Below are positions 1 to 5,498 of a DNA stretch of 27,333 bases, piece after piece. A model generated the notes under the pieces. The model made no database searches, was not told the origin of the DNA, and worked only from the letters and a program-made list of their open reading frames with translations. The DNA is from a virus: IMG/VR virus record IMGVR_UViG_3300020192_000069, positions 1 through 27,333 of that record; one strand, given 5' to 3'. Position 1 is the first letter of the stretch, and each line of letters opens with the position of its first letter. The position numbers and the translations under genes are program-made.

Positions 1-15
1 GTCTTTGTTTTCCAT
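1..15 (-). CDS. Start of a gene cut by the window edge
   Basis: An ATG at position 15 on the minus strand opens five codons (MENKD) before the window ends. It would continue the leftward early operon after the 52-aa gene that stops at 39. There is too little sequence to assign a product, and the call rests only on position and orientation. Confidence 0.25.
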
Positions 16-38
16 AAGTTTAATTGTTAGTTAATAAT

Positions 39-197
39 CTATTTCTTTTCGTCAAAATAACAATCGCCACCATAAAGAACAGGGCAATCTGAGCATTGAC
101 AATTCTCACCACGACCCATAAGAAAGGTAACTTCTTTTTCTATTCTTGGTGAATGTTTTGTTTTTTTAATTACTATTTTTTTAGTTATAAGTTGCAT
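39..197 (-). CDS. Small cysteine-rich protein, 52 aa
   Basis: An ATG at 197 opens a 52-codon frame ending in TAG at 39. The first half is lysine-rich and basic. The second half holds a compact cysteine cluster, C-x-C-x2-C-x7-C (NCQCSDC then GGDC), which could bind a metal such as zinc, but no family is recognised. It lies 7 bases downstream of the stop of the 129-aa gene, in the same leftward operon. The continuous frame, tight packing and non-random composition support a real gene. The function is unknown. Confidence 0.55.
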   Translation of the reverse strand: MQLITKKIVIKKTKHSPRIEKEVTFLMGRGENCQCSDCPVLYGGDCYFDEKK

Positions 198-204
198 ATA
201 TTCC

Positions 205-594
205 TTAATTACCTAATAGTTCCCTGATAAAACTTTTTGTCTCCTCTGACTGGTCGTTGAAGTTGTCTTTGGATAGGTTCCACATATCAATCAATTCCCC
301 ACCTCTATTGCTTGGTTTCATATTCATCTTTGCCTCGATTGCCCTCAACACCACTCCTAGTGTGATAGGTTTGCCGAGGATTGAAGTCAAAGCATCACCA
401 TACCTAGTTTCAAAGACCGTATTATCCTTATGAAGACAAAACATTCTCATTCCGTCCATTCTAATAAACTTACCTTTTGTAAAAACTGGATTGTTTAAGT
501 TGTTACTAATTTTAGTTACCTCACACCCAAATTCCAAATCCATAATACTTGGAACTAATTCTTGTATTCGTTTTATTGTTTCTTCGTGGGTCAT
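205..594 (-). CDS. Hypothetical phage protein, 129 aa (MTHEET family)
   Basis: This is a soluble protein of unknown function that begins MTHEETIKRIQEL and ends EETKSFIRELLGN. No catalytic motif, membrane segment or signal peptide is visible. It belongs to the leftward early operon of small genes. Its first 17 bases are repeated almost exactly at two other places in the operon (starts at 1038 and 1344), which points to local duplication and decay. From memory the general look (MTHEET, LxFGC near residue 20) resembles small accessory proteins common in environmental phages, but no function is assigned. Confidence 0.7.
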   Translation of the reverse strand: MTHEETIKRIQELVPSIMDLEFGCEVTKISNNLNNPVFTKGKFIRMDGMRMFCLHKDNTVFETRYGDALTSILGKPITLGVVLRAIEAKMNMKPSNRGGELIDMWNLSKDNFNDQSEETKSFIRELLGN

Positions 595-600
595 ATAGTT

Positions 601-1038
601 TTATATGGATAGGTAAAATCCTTTTAATTTTGGGAGTGCGTGCAATACCGCTTCAATTTCTTTCTTATTTATTTTAGTAGCACCAATATAGTCCCGTAAT
701 AAAATTACCAGACCTTTCTCGCTAAGACCTGACTCTTTTATTTGTCTAAGTGAATTTTCGATGGATAATATCGCCTGTGGGGTTACTATTGGCTCTTTTT
801 CTTTAGCTAGTTCTTTGATTTCATCATCAGAGTACAGTGCTAGTAATGGAGATGTATCAATAAAGGTCTTTGAATACCTTGTCCAACTCTTTGTTCCATC
901 CCAGCGAACACTACAATATTCAGTGTTAGACTCCTTTGTATATCCTAGTCTTTGTCCTTTGAATGTTTCTATTCCCTCTTTTGTATATTGACATCTAATT
1001 TCTTTTTTTTTCATATTTATTGTTTCTTCGTGGGTCAT
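601..1038 (-). CDS. Hypothetical phage protein, 137-145 aa
   Basis: No family is recognised. Two starts are possible. ATG at 1038 follows the upstream stop closely (TAA, one base, ATG) and encodes MTHEETIN before the main body. ATG at 1014 gives a protein beginning MKKKEIRCQYTKEG. The MTHEETIN prefix is a copy of the start of the neighbouring 129-aa gene, so the ancestral start may be 1014. The body has an N-terminal stretch with Cys, Trp and Tyr that looks like a small beta domain, then a helical C-terminal half. It is one of a string of tightly spaced leftward genes. Confidence 0.6.
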   Translation of the reverse strand: MTHEETINMKKKEIRCQYTKEGIETFKGQRLGYTKESNTEYCSVRWDGTKSWTRYSKTFIDTSPLLALYSDDEIKELAKEKEPIVTPQAILSIENSLRQIKESGLSEKGLVILLRDYIGATKINKKEIEAVLHALPKLKGFYLSI

Positions 1039-1039
1039 A

Positions 1040-1273
1040 TTATTCTTTAACCTTAATAGTAATATAAGCTTCTGTTTTTTCATCGTCTATCCAGTGCATA
1101 ACTTCTCTTTCTTCCCTAGTTATTTCTACGTTTTCTTTTCCGACAAGCTCTTGAGTCGTCTGTACTAACACATTTACACTCAAGAATCCTCTAAAATCTA
1201 TCAAGAAGTTATCTATGTTCTCAGCATTGACTACATTTAATATATCTTCTATTGTTTTTAAGTCGTGTTCCAT
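1040..1273 (-). CDS. Hypothetical protein, 77 aa
   Basis: A small acidic protein starting MEHDLKTIEDILNVV. An N-terminal helical part is followed by a strand-rich end (EAYITIKVKE). The stop is one base before the ATG of the next gene, so translation is probably coupled. No signal peptide, membrane segment or known motif is visible. It is probably a phage accessory protein expressed early, and its function is unknown. Confidence 0.55.
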   Translation of the reverse strand: MEHDLKTIEDILNVVNAENIDNFLIDFRGFLSVNVLVQTTQELVGKENVEITREEREVMHWIDDEKTEAYITIKVKE

Positions 1274-1296
1274 ATATTTATTTCTTAATCTTAATG

Positions 1297-1344
1297 TTAG
1301 TTAATAATCCCTCCGATAAATGTTTTAGTTTCTTCGTGGGTCAT
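1297..1344 (-). pseudogene. 15-aa remnant copy of the MTHEET gene
   Basis: ATG at 1344 overlaps the stop of the upstream 69-aa gene as ATGA and encodes MTHEETKTFIGGIIN. Its first residues match the start of the 129-aa protein (205-594), and its end resembles that protein's C-terminus (EETKSFIRELLGN). This is what an in-frame internal deletion joining the two EET motifs would leave. It is probably a decayed duplicate that keeps start, stop and coupling. It could still be translated as a micropeptide. Confidence 0.4.
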
Positions 1345-1550
1345 AGGGTTTTTATATTACCTGTTACAAGTTCCTCATTCTCATAAAGTACCCTCTCAAA
1401 AATATCTAAAATATACTGTGCTTCATACAATTGTCCTTCCGCATATTCAATGGATGTTTTTGGTAATTTGTCTTTTATCATTCCATCTCTTCGTACTCTT
1501 AATGCTACTTCAATAGATTTTAGAAAGTTGTGTATTTGCTTTAATTTCAT
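1341..1550 (-). CDS. Hypothetical protein, 69 aa
   Basis: A small helical, charged protein (MKLKQIHNFLKSIEVALRV at the start). Its ATG overlaps the stop of the upstream 54-aa gene as ATGA, and its own TGA overlaps the next ATG in the same way, so it sits in a translationally coupled chain. No motif is recognised. A short helical bundle is likely. The function is unknown. Confidence 0.55.
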   Translation of the reverse strand: MKLKQIHNFLKSIEVALRVRRDGMIKDKLPKTSIEYAEGQLYEAQYILDIFERVLYENEELVTGNIKTL

Positions 1551-1711
1551 ATAGTTATGTTTCTTATATTACTGTGGATAATGTAGCGATAGAGTCCTGG
1601 TACTTTTGTTGCGTTACCCCATACTTTATCACGACGACGCTTTTGAGCTTTTTTGATATTGTCGGGGAATTGGTAGAGTTGTTTACCTTCGGAGTTAAAT
1701 AATTTTGTCAT
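1547..1711 (-). CDS. Small basic hypothetical protein, 54 aa
   Basis: ATG at 1711 opens a 54-codon frame ending in TGA that overlaps the next ATG (ATGA at 1550-1547). The protein is basic, with a KKAQKRRRDK cluster near residues 20-29, and begins MTKLFNSEGKQLY. The bases just upstream (about 1712-1730) are nearly identical to those upstream of the DUF4116-like gene starting at 2203, so the leader has been duplicated. Basic charge could mean nucleic-acid contact, but no family is recognised. Confidence 0.5.
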   Translation of the reverse strand: MTKLFNSEGKQLYQFPDNIKKAQKRRRDKVWGNATKVPGLYRYIIHSNIRNITI

Positions 1712-1723
1712 GATTTTAATTCT

Positions 1724-2203
1724 TTATTTAATAATCTTTATATCAGCAACATCAACTCCAAATTTTTCAGCAATTTCATCAAGTGTTATTTCAGTAATTT
1801 CTTGTTTGAACATATTTGAATTTACATATTGCAATGACCATCCATCTTGTTTTACTGCTCCCAAACATAGTTCAGGTGTTTGTTCTTTTACATATTGCAA
1901 TGCATTTCCATTTTGTTTTACTGCTTCAAAACATAGTTCAGGTGTTTGTTCTTTTACATATTGCAATGCATATCCATTTTGTTTTACTGCTTCCAAACAT
2001 AGTTCAGGTGTTTGTTCTTTTACATATTGCAATGCATCTCTATTTTGTTTTACTGCTTCCAAACATAGTTCAGGTGTTTGTTCTTTTACATATCGCAATA
2101 CATATCCATTTTGTTTTACTGCTTGCATTGCTTCATTTCCAGCTAAATTACATTTATTTAAAAGTACATCGTATTCTTTTTTGTAGTCTTGTAGTTTTGT
2201 CAT
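1724..2203 (-). CDS. DUF4116-like repeat protein, 159 aa
   Basis: After a 27-residue helical head (QDYKKEYDVLLNKCNL), the protein is made of 22-aa units of the type AVKQNGYALQYVKEQTPELCLE, four full copies plus a partial fifth (residues about 28-127). A unique tail begins NSNMFKQEITEI. The units resemble the DUF4116 family (AVKQNG..LQYV), helical repeats of unknown function, mainly known from bacteria and large viruses. The next gene (2216-2827) has nearly the same head and tail and six full units, so the two are tandem duplicates that differ in repeat number. They are likely protein-binding solenoids. Confidence 0.75.
   Translation of the reverse strand: MTKLQDYKKEYDVLLNKCNLAGNEAMQAVKQNGYVLRYVKEQTPELCLEAVKQNRDALQYVKEQTPELCLEAVKQNGYALQYVKEQTPELCFEAVKQNGNALQYVKEQTPELCLGAVKQDGWSLQYVNSNMFKQEITEITLDEIAEKFGVDVADIKIIK
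1823..2122 (-). repeat. 66-bp tandem repeats in the 159-aa gene
   Basis: About 4.5 tandem 66-bp units encode the 22-aa DUF4116-like motif. Copies differ at only a few bases, mostly at the codons after AVKQ (NGY, NRD, NGN, DGW). Low divergence indicates recent expansion or ongoing homogenisation. Confidence 0.85.
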
Positions 2204-2215
2204 GATTTTAATTCT

Positions 2216-2827
2216 TTATTTAATAATCTTTATATTAGTAACATCAACTCCAAATTTTTCAGCAATTTCATCAAGTGTTATTTCAGTAATTTCTTGTTTG
2301 AACATATTTGAATTTACATATTGCAATGCATCTCCATCTTGTTTTACTGCTTCCAAACATAGTTCAGGTGTTTGTTCTTTTACAAATTGCAATGCATATC
2401 CATTTTGTTTTACTGCTTGCAAACATAGTTCAGGTGTTTGTTCTTTTACATATCGCAATACATATCCATCTTGTTTTACTGCTTCAAAACATAGTTCAGG
2501 TGTTTGTTCTTTTACATATTGCAATGCATCTCTATTTTGTTTTACTGCTTCAAAACATAGTTCAGGTGTTTGTTCTTTTACATATTGCAATGCATATCCA
2601 TTTTGTTTTACTGCTTGCAAACATAGTTCAAGTGTTTGTTCTTTTACATATCGCAACGCATTTCCATTTTGTTTTACTGCTTCAAAACATAGTTCAAGTG
2701 TTTGTTCTTTTACATATTGCAATACATATCCATTTTGTTTTACTGCTTGCATTGCTTCATTTCCAGTCAAATTACATTTCTTTAAAAGTGCATCGTATTC
2801 TTTTTTGTAGTCTTGTAGTGTTTCCAT
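2216..2827 (-). CDS. DUF4116-like repeat protein, 203 aa (paralogue)
   Basis: Paralogue of the 159-aa protein encoded next to it. The head is METLQDYKKEYDALLKKCNL, followed by six full 22-aa units and a partial seventh (residues about 28-171), then the same tail from NSNMFKQ. Variable positions are concentrated after AVKQ and at the end of each unit (LCFE, LCLQ, LCLE). The start is two bases after the stop of the transglycosylase frame, so it belongs to the same leftward transcript. The function is unknown. The solenoid architecture suggests binding of a host or phage protein. Confidence 0.75.
   Translation of the reverse strand: METLQDYKKEYDALLKKCNLTGNEAMQAVKQNGYVLQYVKEQTLELCFEAVKQNGNALRYVKEQTLELCLQAVKQNGYALQYVKEQTPELCFEAVKQNRDALQYVKEQTPELCFEAVKQDGYVLRYVKEQTPELCLQAVKQNGYALQFVKEQTPELCLEAVKQDGDALQYVNSNMFKQEITEITLDEIAEKFGVDVTNIKIIK
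2315..2746 (-). repeat. 66-bp tandem repeats in the 203-aa gene
   Basis: Six complete 66-bp units plus a partial seventh, closely matching the units at 1823-2122. Together the two genes carry about a dozen near-identical units within 1 kb, a likely hotspot for recombination and for assembly error. Confidence 0.85.
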
Positions 2828-2829
2828 TG

Positions 2830-3198
2830 TTATTTGTTATATGCTAGTAATACTTTTTGACTATATGCGCAGCTATCGTAGCGTACACCTTTTGAATTGA
2901 TACCGGATTTACACTTTGAAGTATTCCCTTGATTCCAGATTAGACTTATATTTTTTGGGCTATGTCCTTCATTAAGTAGCTTCTGTATCTTCATAGTAGC
3001 GATGTACTCTTCGTTGATTTCAGTGAAGGGTAGTACTTTTCCTTCGATTTCTTTTGAGTTTGCTATAAAGGTCGCTCCCATAAATTGATATCTTCCTTTC
3101 TCTCCCGATAACCCTCGCCTATTGAAGTTGTTGTTGCTTTCAGTTTTGGCGATAGCGTGTGCTAGTTTGCGAGCTTCGGGAGTGATTATAAAGAAACC
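2830..3198 (-). CDS. Lytic transglycosylase (SLT-like) domain, frameshift product
   Basis: The frame encodes a lysozyme-fold muramidase or transglycosylase: AIAKTES (probable catalytic Glu), GEKGRYQFM (as in transglycosylases), SLIWNQG (like the AYNxG motif) and a C-terminal YSQKVLLAYNK helix. It is open from 3228 but has no ATG, GTG or TTG before the internal ATG at 3081, which would cut off the catalytic Glu. Its frame is -1 relative to the membrane-anchored gene 3186-3569, which it overlaps. A -1 slip near 3198-3207 would fuse the two into about 246 aa with the enzyme outside the membrane. The alternative is an ATA start at 3189 (ATAA overlapping the upstream stop). Two cysteines suit an exported protein. 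The role would be host cell-wall breakdown at lysis. Confidence 0.75.
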   Translation of the reverse strand, partial: GFFIITPEARKLAHAIAKTESNNNFNRRGLSGEKGRYQFMGATFIANSKEIEGKVLPFTEINEEYIATMKIQKLLNEGHSPKNISLIWNQGNTSKCKSGINSKGVRYDSCAYSQKVLLAYNK

Positions 3199-3569
3199 TT
3201 TTCTTTTCGTATTGCTTCCAGTTTTATTTCAATCTCTGTACTACTTGCCTTGTACTCTGCATCAAGTTTAGATTTTTGCTTTGTAAGGATGATGTATTCT
3301 TCGGCGAGAGCTGCTTGTCTTTGGATATTTGCACGTTCCTCTGGTGTGAGTGCATCTTCTTTGATTGATACATCTTTACCCATAACTACGTTTTTAAACA
3401 CTTGAGGGTCCGCTTGATATGCGTTGTATGAGTAGATAATCACTCCGATAAGTACAATAATTGCAAGTACTTTTATAAGTGCAAAACCTTTGGTGTATGT
3501 ACTTTTGTACTGGTTACTTCCTCGTTTTTTTGTTTTTTTCTGAGAGTCTAGATAATGTGTAATTTTCAT
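3186..3569 (-). CDS. Membrane-anchored coiled-coil protein, N-part of a probable endolysin
   Basis: 127 aa in the zero frame. The N-terminus is strongly basic (residues 1-28), followed by a hydrophobic helix at about 29-50 (LIKVLAIIVLIGVII) and then a charged alpha-helical, coiled-coil-like region (LTPEERANIQRQAALAEEY onward). The positive-inside rule predicts N-in, C-out topology, a signal-anchor. The gene ends at TAA 3188-3186, inside the transglycosylase frame that follows in -1. A fusion would resemble a signal-anchor endolysin. Without fusion the protein could act as a spanin or membrane accessory. It is the first gene after the operator promoter at 3611-3639. Confidence 0.7.
   Translation of the reverse strand: MKITHYLDSQKKTKKRGSNQYKSTYTKGFALIKVLAIIVLIGVIIYSYNAYQADPQVFKNVVMGKDVSIKEDALTPEERANIQRQAALAEEYIILTKQKSKLDAEYKASSTEIEIKLEAIRKEKVSL
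3198..3207 (-). other. Candidate -1 frameshift site
   Basis: On the minus strand the overlap holds AAAAGAAAAG, read in the zero frame as (CG)A AAA GAA AAG. Slipping back one base re-pairs AAG as AAA and continues as GGT TTC TTT into the transglycosylase frame. It is an A-rich run rather than a perfect X-XXY-YYZ heptamer. No stimulatory pseudoknot was modelled. An indel in the assembly would give the same picture. Confidence 0.45.
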
Positions 3570-3610
3570 ATTTTTATGTAGCGTTTTACTGTTCCCTTTG
3601 CTACTACATA

Positions 3611-3639
3611 AGTATACTTGTACAATTGTACATATACAA
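3611..3639 (-). promoter_or_regulatory. Early promoter with TGTACA operator
   Basis: On the minus strand: -35 TTGTAT (3639-3634), a 17-bp spacer and -10 TATACT (3616-3611). The spacer is filled by the palindrome TGTACAATTGTACA (3619-3632). The first start codon downstream is at 3569. The same layout recurs at 5083-5111, so a repressor probably blocks RNA polymerase at both. Confidence 0.65.
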
Positions 3640-3643
3640 CTAA

Positions 3644-3654
3644 GTTATCCACAG
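3644..3654 (-). promoter_or_regulatory. DnaA-box-like element upstream of -35
   Basis: Plus-strand GTTATCCACAG, containing the classical DnaA box TTATCCACA at 3645-3653, lies four bases upstream of the -35 of the leftward promoter. Related GTTATCCCCAG copies sit 3-4 bases from the -35 of promoters at 5115-5125 and 26282-26292. Confidence 0.5.
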
Positions 3655-3666
3655 TTTTACATTACA

Positions 3667-3831
3667 CTAATTCTTATTCTTTTTGTCAAGTTTCTCTTGT
3701 TGCATCTTTTGCTTTGTTGCTTCACGAATAAACGCTGATTGCATAGTGCGCCCCAATGTCTTGTCCATATACGTTTTTGTTACCACGTCTTCGATGTAAT
3801 GAATCGAGACATATTTGTTTGCATTTTTCAT
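3667..3831 (-). CDS. Small hypothetical protein, 54 aa
   Basis: ATG at 3831, three bases after the stop of the exonuclease gene, opens 54 codons to TAG at 3667. The N-terminus is strand-like (NKYVSIHYIEDVV) and is followed by a helix ending in a lysine-rich tail (KQKMQQEKLDKKNKN). The strand-helix order loosely recalls ribbon-helix-helix proteins, but the match is weak. It is the last gene of the leftward unit that starts at the 5083-5111 promoter. The function is unknown. Confidence 0.5.
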   Translation of the reverse strand: MKNANKYVSIHYIEDVVTKTYMDKTLGRTMQSAFIREATKQKMQQEKLDKKNKN

Positions 3832-3834
3832 ACT

Positions 3835-4446
3835 TTAAAATTCAATAAGTGTTGCTAATATATCGTTTACTTCCTTAAGGAAGACATGTTCTTTTGCTTC
3901 TAGTTCTGCTATTTTTTCTGTAAGCTCTGTGCGAGTTGTGCGGATAATGTGAATAGGGTGTGAAGGTATATCAGGATTGTATGCAACAAAGTCAAGCCAT
4001 AGGAGAGTGTTGTTGACTACAAAGTACTGTACTACTTGCCAAATATAATCATCGGGAATTTTATTCTCAAGCCAGTACTTTATGTAGTTTTTATGTTCTG
4101 GACATTTAACTTCAATTGCTCCAAAATCACCTACAAGACCATCAGGACTATTCCCAAGGTATTGTTCACTATCGTGTTCACAAAAACCTACGCGTTCTAC
4201 TTGTGTACCTGTTGCTTCTTCGTACGCTCCTATTGCAAACTCTTCTAACCTGTTACCGCGGGCGATTGGGTGTTCATTCTCGTACTCTTCATCAGTAACT
4301 TTCAAACGCTCTCCGACAATGTCGTAGATTGATTCTTGTCGAGCTTTCGGTGTCCCCATGAGTCCTTTTGCTTGCGTACCGGATACAACACCAAGTTTTA
4401 TTTGATGCCATTCAGGTGTCTGTTGCTGCATGTTGTGTTTCTTCAT
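3835..4446 (-). CDS. YqaJ/lambda-type recombination exonuclease
   Basis: 203 aa with the pattern of the YqaJ viral recombinase (PD-(D/E)XK) family: TPEWHQIKLGVVSGT (W13, the usual W..R/K..G.T entry motif), RGNRLEEFAIGAYEEATG (acidic E68/E69), then GNSPDGLVGDFGAIEVKCP with catalytic D102, E112 and K114. The length is normal for the family. Enzymes of this type digest the 5' strand of linear dsDNA and feed a single-strand annealing protein. The 149-aa protein just upstream occupies the place where such a partner often sits. The role is probably phage recombination or concatemer replication. Confidence 0.85.
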   Translation of the reverse strand: MKKHNMQQQTPEWHQIKLGVVSGTQAKGLMGTPKARQESIYDIVGERLKVTDEEYENEHPIARGNRLEEFAIGAYEEATGTQVERVGFCEHDSEQYLGNSPDGLVGDFGAIEVKCPEHKNYIKYWLENKIPDDYIWQVVQYFVVNNTLLWLDFVAYNPDIPSHPIHIIRTTRTELTEKIAELEAKEHVFLKEVNDILATLIEF

Positions 4447-4447
4447 A

Positions 4448-4897
4448 TTATTTAATTGTTTTTTTAGGCTTTACAATTTTAGGTGAAGGAACACTAACAG
4501 GTACTACGACGCTAGTAGGTACTACGTACCTACCTGTCATCTGATTCACTGCACTCTTAATCTCAGGATTTTGACGTTCTAATTCTGAGAATTTAATCCA
4601 CACTATTTTTAACTCTTCAAGAGTCTTTGCTTCTTGTGCTTTTGCAATAGCGCCTTTTATATTTACATGCACACCAATAGGTGCAATGTTCTTAGTGTAG
4701 TAAATGTTGTGCTGTTCAATAAAATGGTTTTTATATTTATTGATACTTTCAAGCATTTCATCTTCACTTCCAAAACGCGTACCCTGTGCAGTCACAAGTG
4801 ATATTGATGCGTTTAATGAGTTGAAGTACGCAATACTCATTCCCTTGCGCCATTGTGCATCTTGTATAAGTTTTTGTTGATTGGTATCGTTATTCAT
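4448..4897 (-). CDS. Unknown 149-aa protein beside the exonuclease
   Basis: The stop is one base before the exonuclease start, so the two are coupled. The N-terminus is helical (WRKGMSIAYFNSLNASISL). A central stretch, AIAKAQEAKTLEELKIVWIK, resembles the small helical C-terminal segment seen in several RecT-like recombinases, and the C-terminus is a low-complexity Val/Pro/Lys tail. No complete RecT or Erf domain is visible. An annealing-protein partner is a hypothesis based on position. Confidence 0.55.
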   Translation of the reverse strand: MNNDTNQQKLIQDAQWRKGMSIAYFNSLNASISLVTAQGTRFGSEDEMLESINKYKNHFIEQHNIYYTKNIAPIGVHVNIKGAIAKAQEAKTLEELKIVWIKFSELERQNPEIKSAVNQMTGRYVVPTSVVVPVSVPSPKIVKPKKTIK

Positions 4898-5052
4898 ATA
4901 TGTATATTTAATAATTCTTCGTCTGTGCTATCTTTAAAAGGAATTTCATCACTACTATCATCATCCTCGTCCATTTTTTCGGGGAGTATGATCTCTTCAT
5001 TATCAAGACAATTAGGGTCAAATCCGGATGGGTAAAAGTCTTTTTCACTCAT
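4894..5052 (-). CDS. Small acidic protein, 52 aa
   Basis: ATG at 5052 encodes 52 residues, and the TGA overlaps the next ATG (ATGA, 4897-4894). The protein is very acidic, with a MDEDDDSSDE run in its second half. It is the first gene after the operator promoter at 5083-5111. Its start region is tandemly repeated (ATGAGTGAAAAAC, then ATGAGTGAAAAAG), and the first copy (ATG at 5065) ends after six codons. It could be a DNA mimic or protein-binding peptide, but the function is unknown. Confidence 0.55.
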   Translation of the reverse strand: MSEKDFYPSGFDPNCLDNEEIILPEKMDEDDDSSDEIPFKDSTDEELLNIHI

Positions 5053-5082
5053 GTTTTTCACTCATTTATCTGATATATATAG

Positions 5083-5111
5083 AGTATAATATGTACACCT
5101 GTACAAGTCAA
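5083..5111 (-). promoter_or_regulatory. Early promoter with TGTACA operator
   Basis: On the minus strand: -35 TTGACT (5111-5106), a 17-bp spacer and -10 TATACT (5088-5083). The spacer contains TGTACACCTGTACA on the plus strand (5092-5105), the same TGTACA-N2-TGTACA arrangement as at 3619-3632. A GTTATCCCCAG element lies at 5115-5125. It drives the acidic protein, the 149-aa protein, the exonuclease and the 54-aa gene. Confidence 0.7.
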
Positions 5112-5126
5112 GAAGTTATCCCCAGA

Positions 5127-5498
5127 TTATAGTTTAACCTCATATATTGATATTTCTCTTGCTTTTTCAAATGACAGTGACTTCATAGTTTTTTTGCACT
5201 CTACTATCTTAAAAGCAAGTATAAAAAAGACGCACTTAGGATACTTAATAGCCACATATGAAGCTAGCCCAGGGGGAGTTGAAATAATATCGCATGTTTT
5301 TAGGCGGAGATCCGCATCACTCCATTTGATAACCAGTCCACTTTCTTCGGCAGCAAGAAGCCCCGGGAGTTGTTGAGGCTCGAAGTTCGAGAGATTAAAA
5401 CGATTGGTGAGGGTACTCTTTATCTCAATATGTCCGTATATCTTTTTTAATGATATGTACTTTTCTATACGTGGAGTAATGTTTGCTTCGTGTTTCAT
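5127..5498 (-). CDS. RecU-like Holliday junction resolvase or PD-(D/E)XK nuclease
   Basis: 123 aa. The segment from GHIEIKSTLTNRFN to NFEPQQLPGLL has the RecU/resolvase arrangement: E-x-K (E25, K27), then a loop with Phe/Asn and a Glu-x-Gln-Gln motif at the start of a helix, followed by CDII (D69) and a hydrophobic strand (YVAIKYP). The ATG overlaps the helicase stop (ATGA, 5498-5495), so the two are translated together. The likely role is cutting branched replication intermediates before packaging. A more general nuclease is the alternative. The usual N-terminal Asp motif is not obvious. Confidence 0.6.
   Translation of the reverse strand: MKHEANITPRIEKYISLKKIYGHIEIKSTLTNRFNLSNFEPQQLPGLLAAEESGLVIKWSDADLRLKTCDIISTPPGLASYVAIKYPKCVFFILAFKIVECKKTMKSLSFEKAREISIYEVKL

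Noticed and set aside
1823-2746. CRISPR array
   Set aside because: The repeats are contiguous 66-bp coding units without spacers and keep an open frame with family-like protein sequence.
1710-2847. Long plus-strand frames rich in Cys/Phe or Leu/Val over the repeat genes
   Set aside because: They are mirror frames of the 66-bp repeats, whose length is a multiple of three, so all frames repeat. The minus-strand proteins have sensible composition and operon context.
3645-5124. Replication origin made of DnaA boxes
   Set aside because: The boxes are single, far apart and each fixed next to a -35 box. There is no cluster or AT-rich unwinding region beside iterons.
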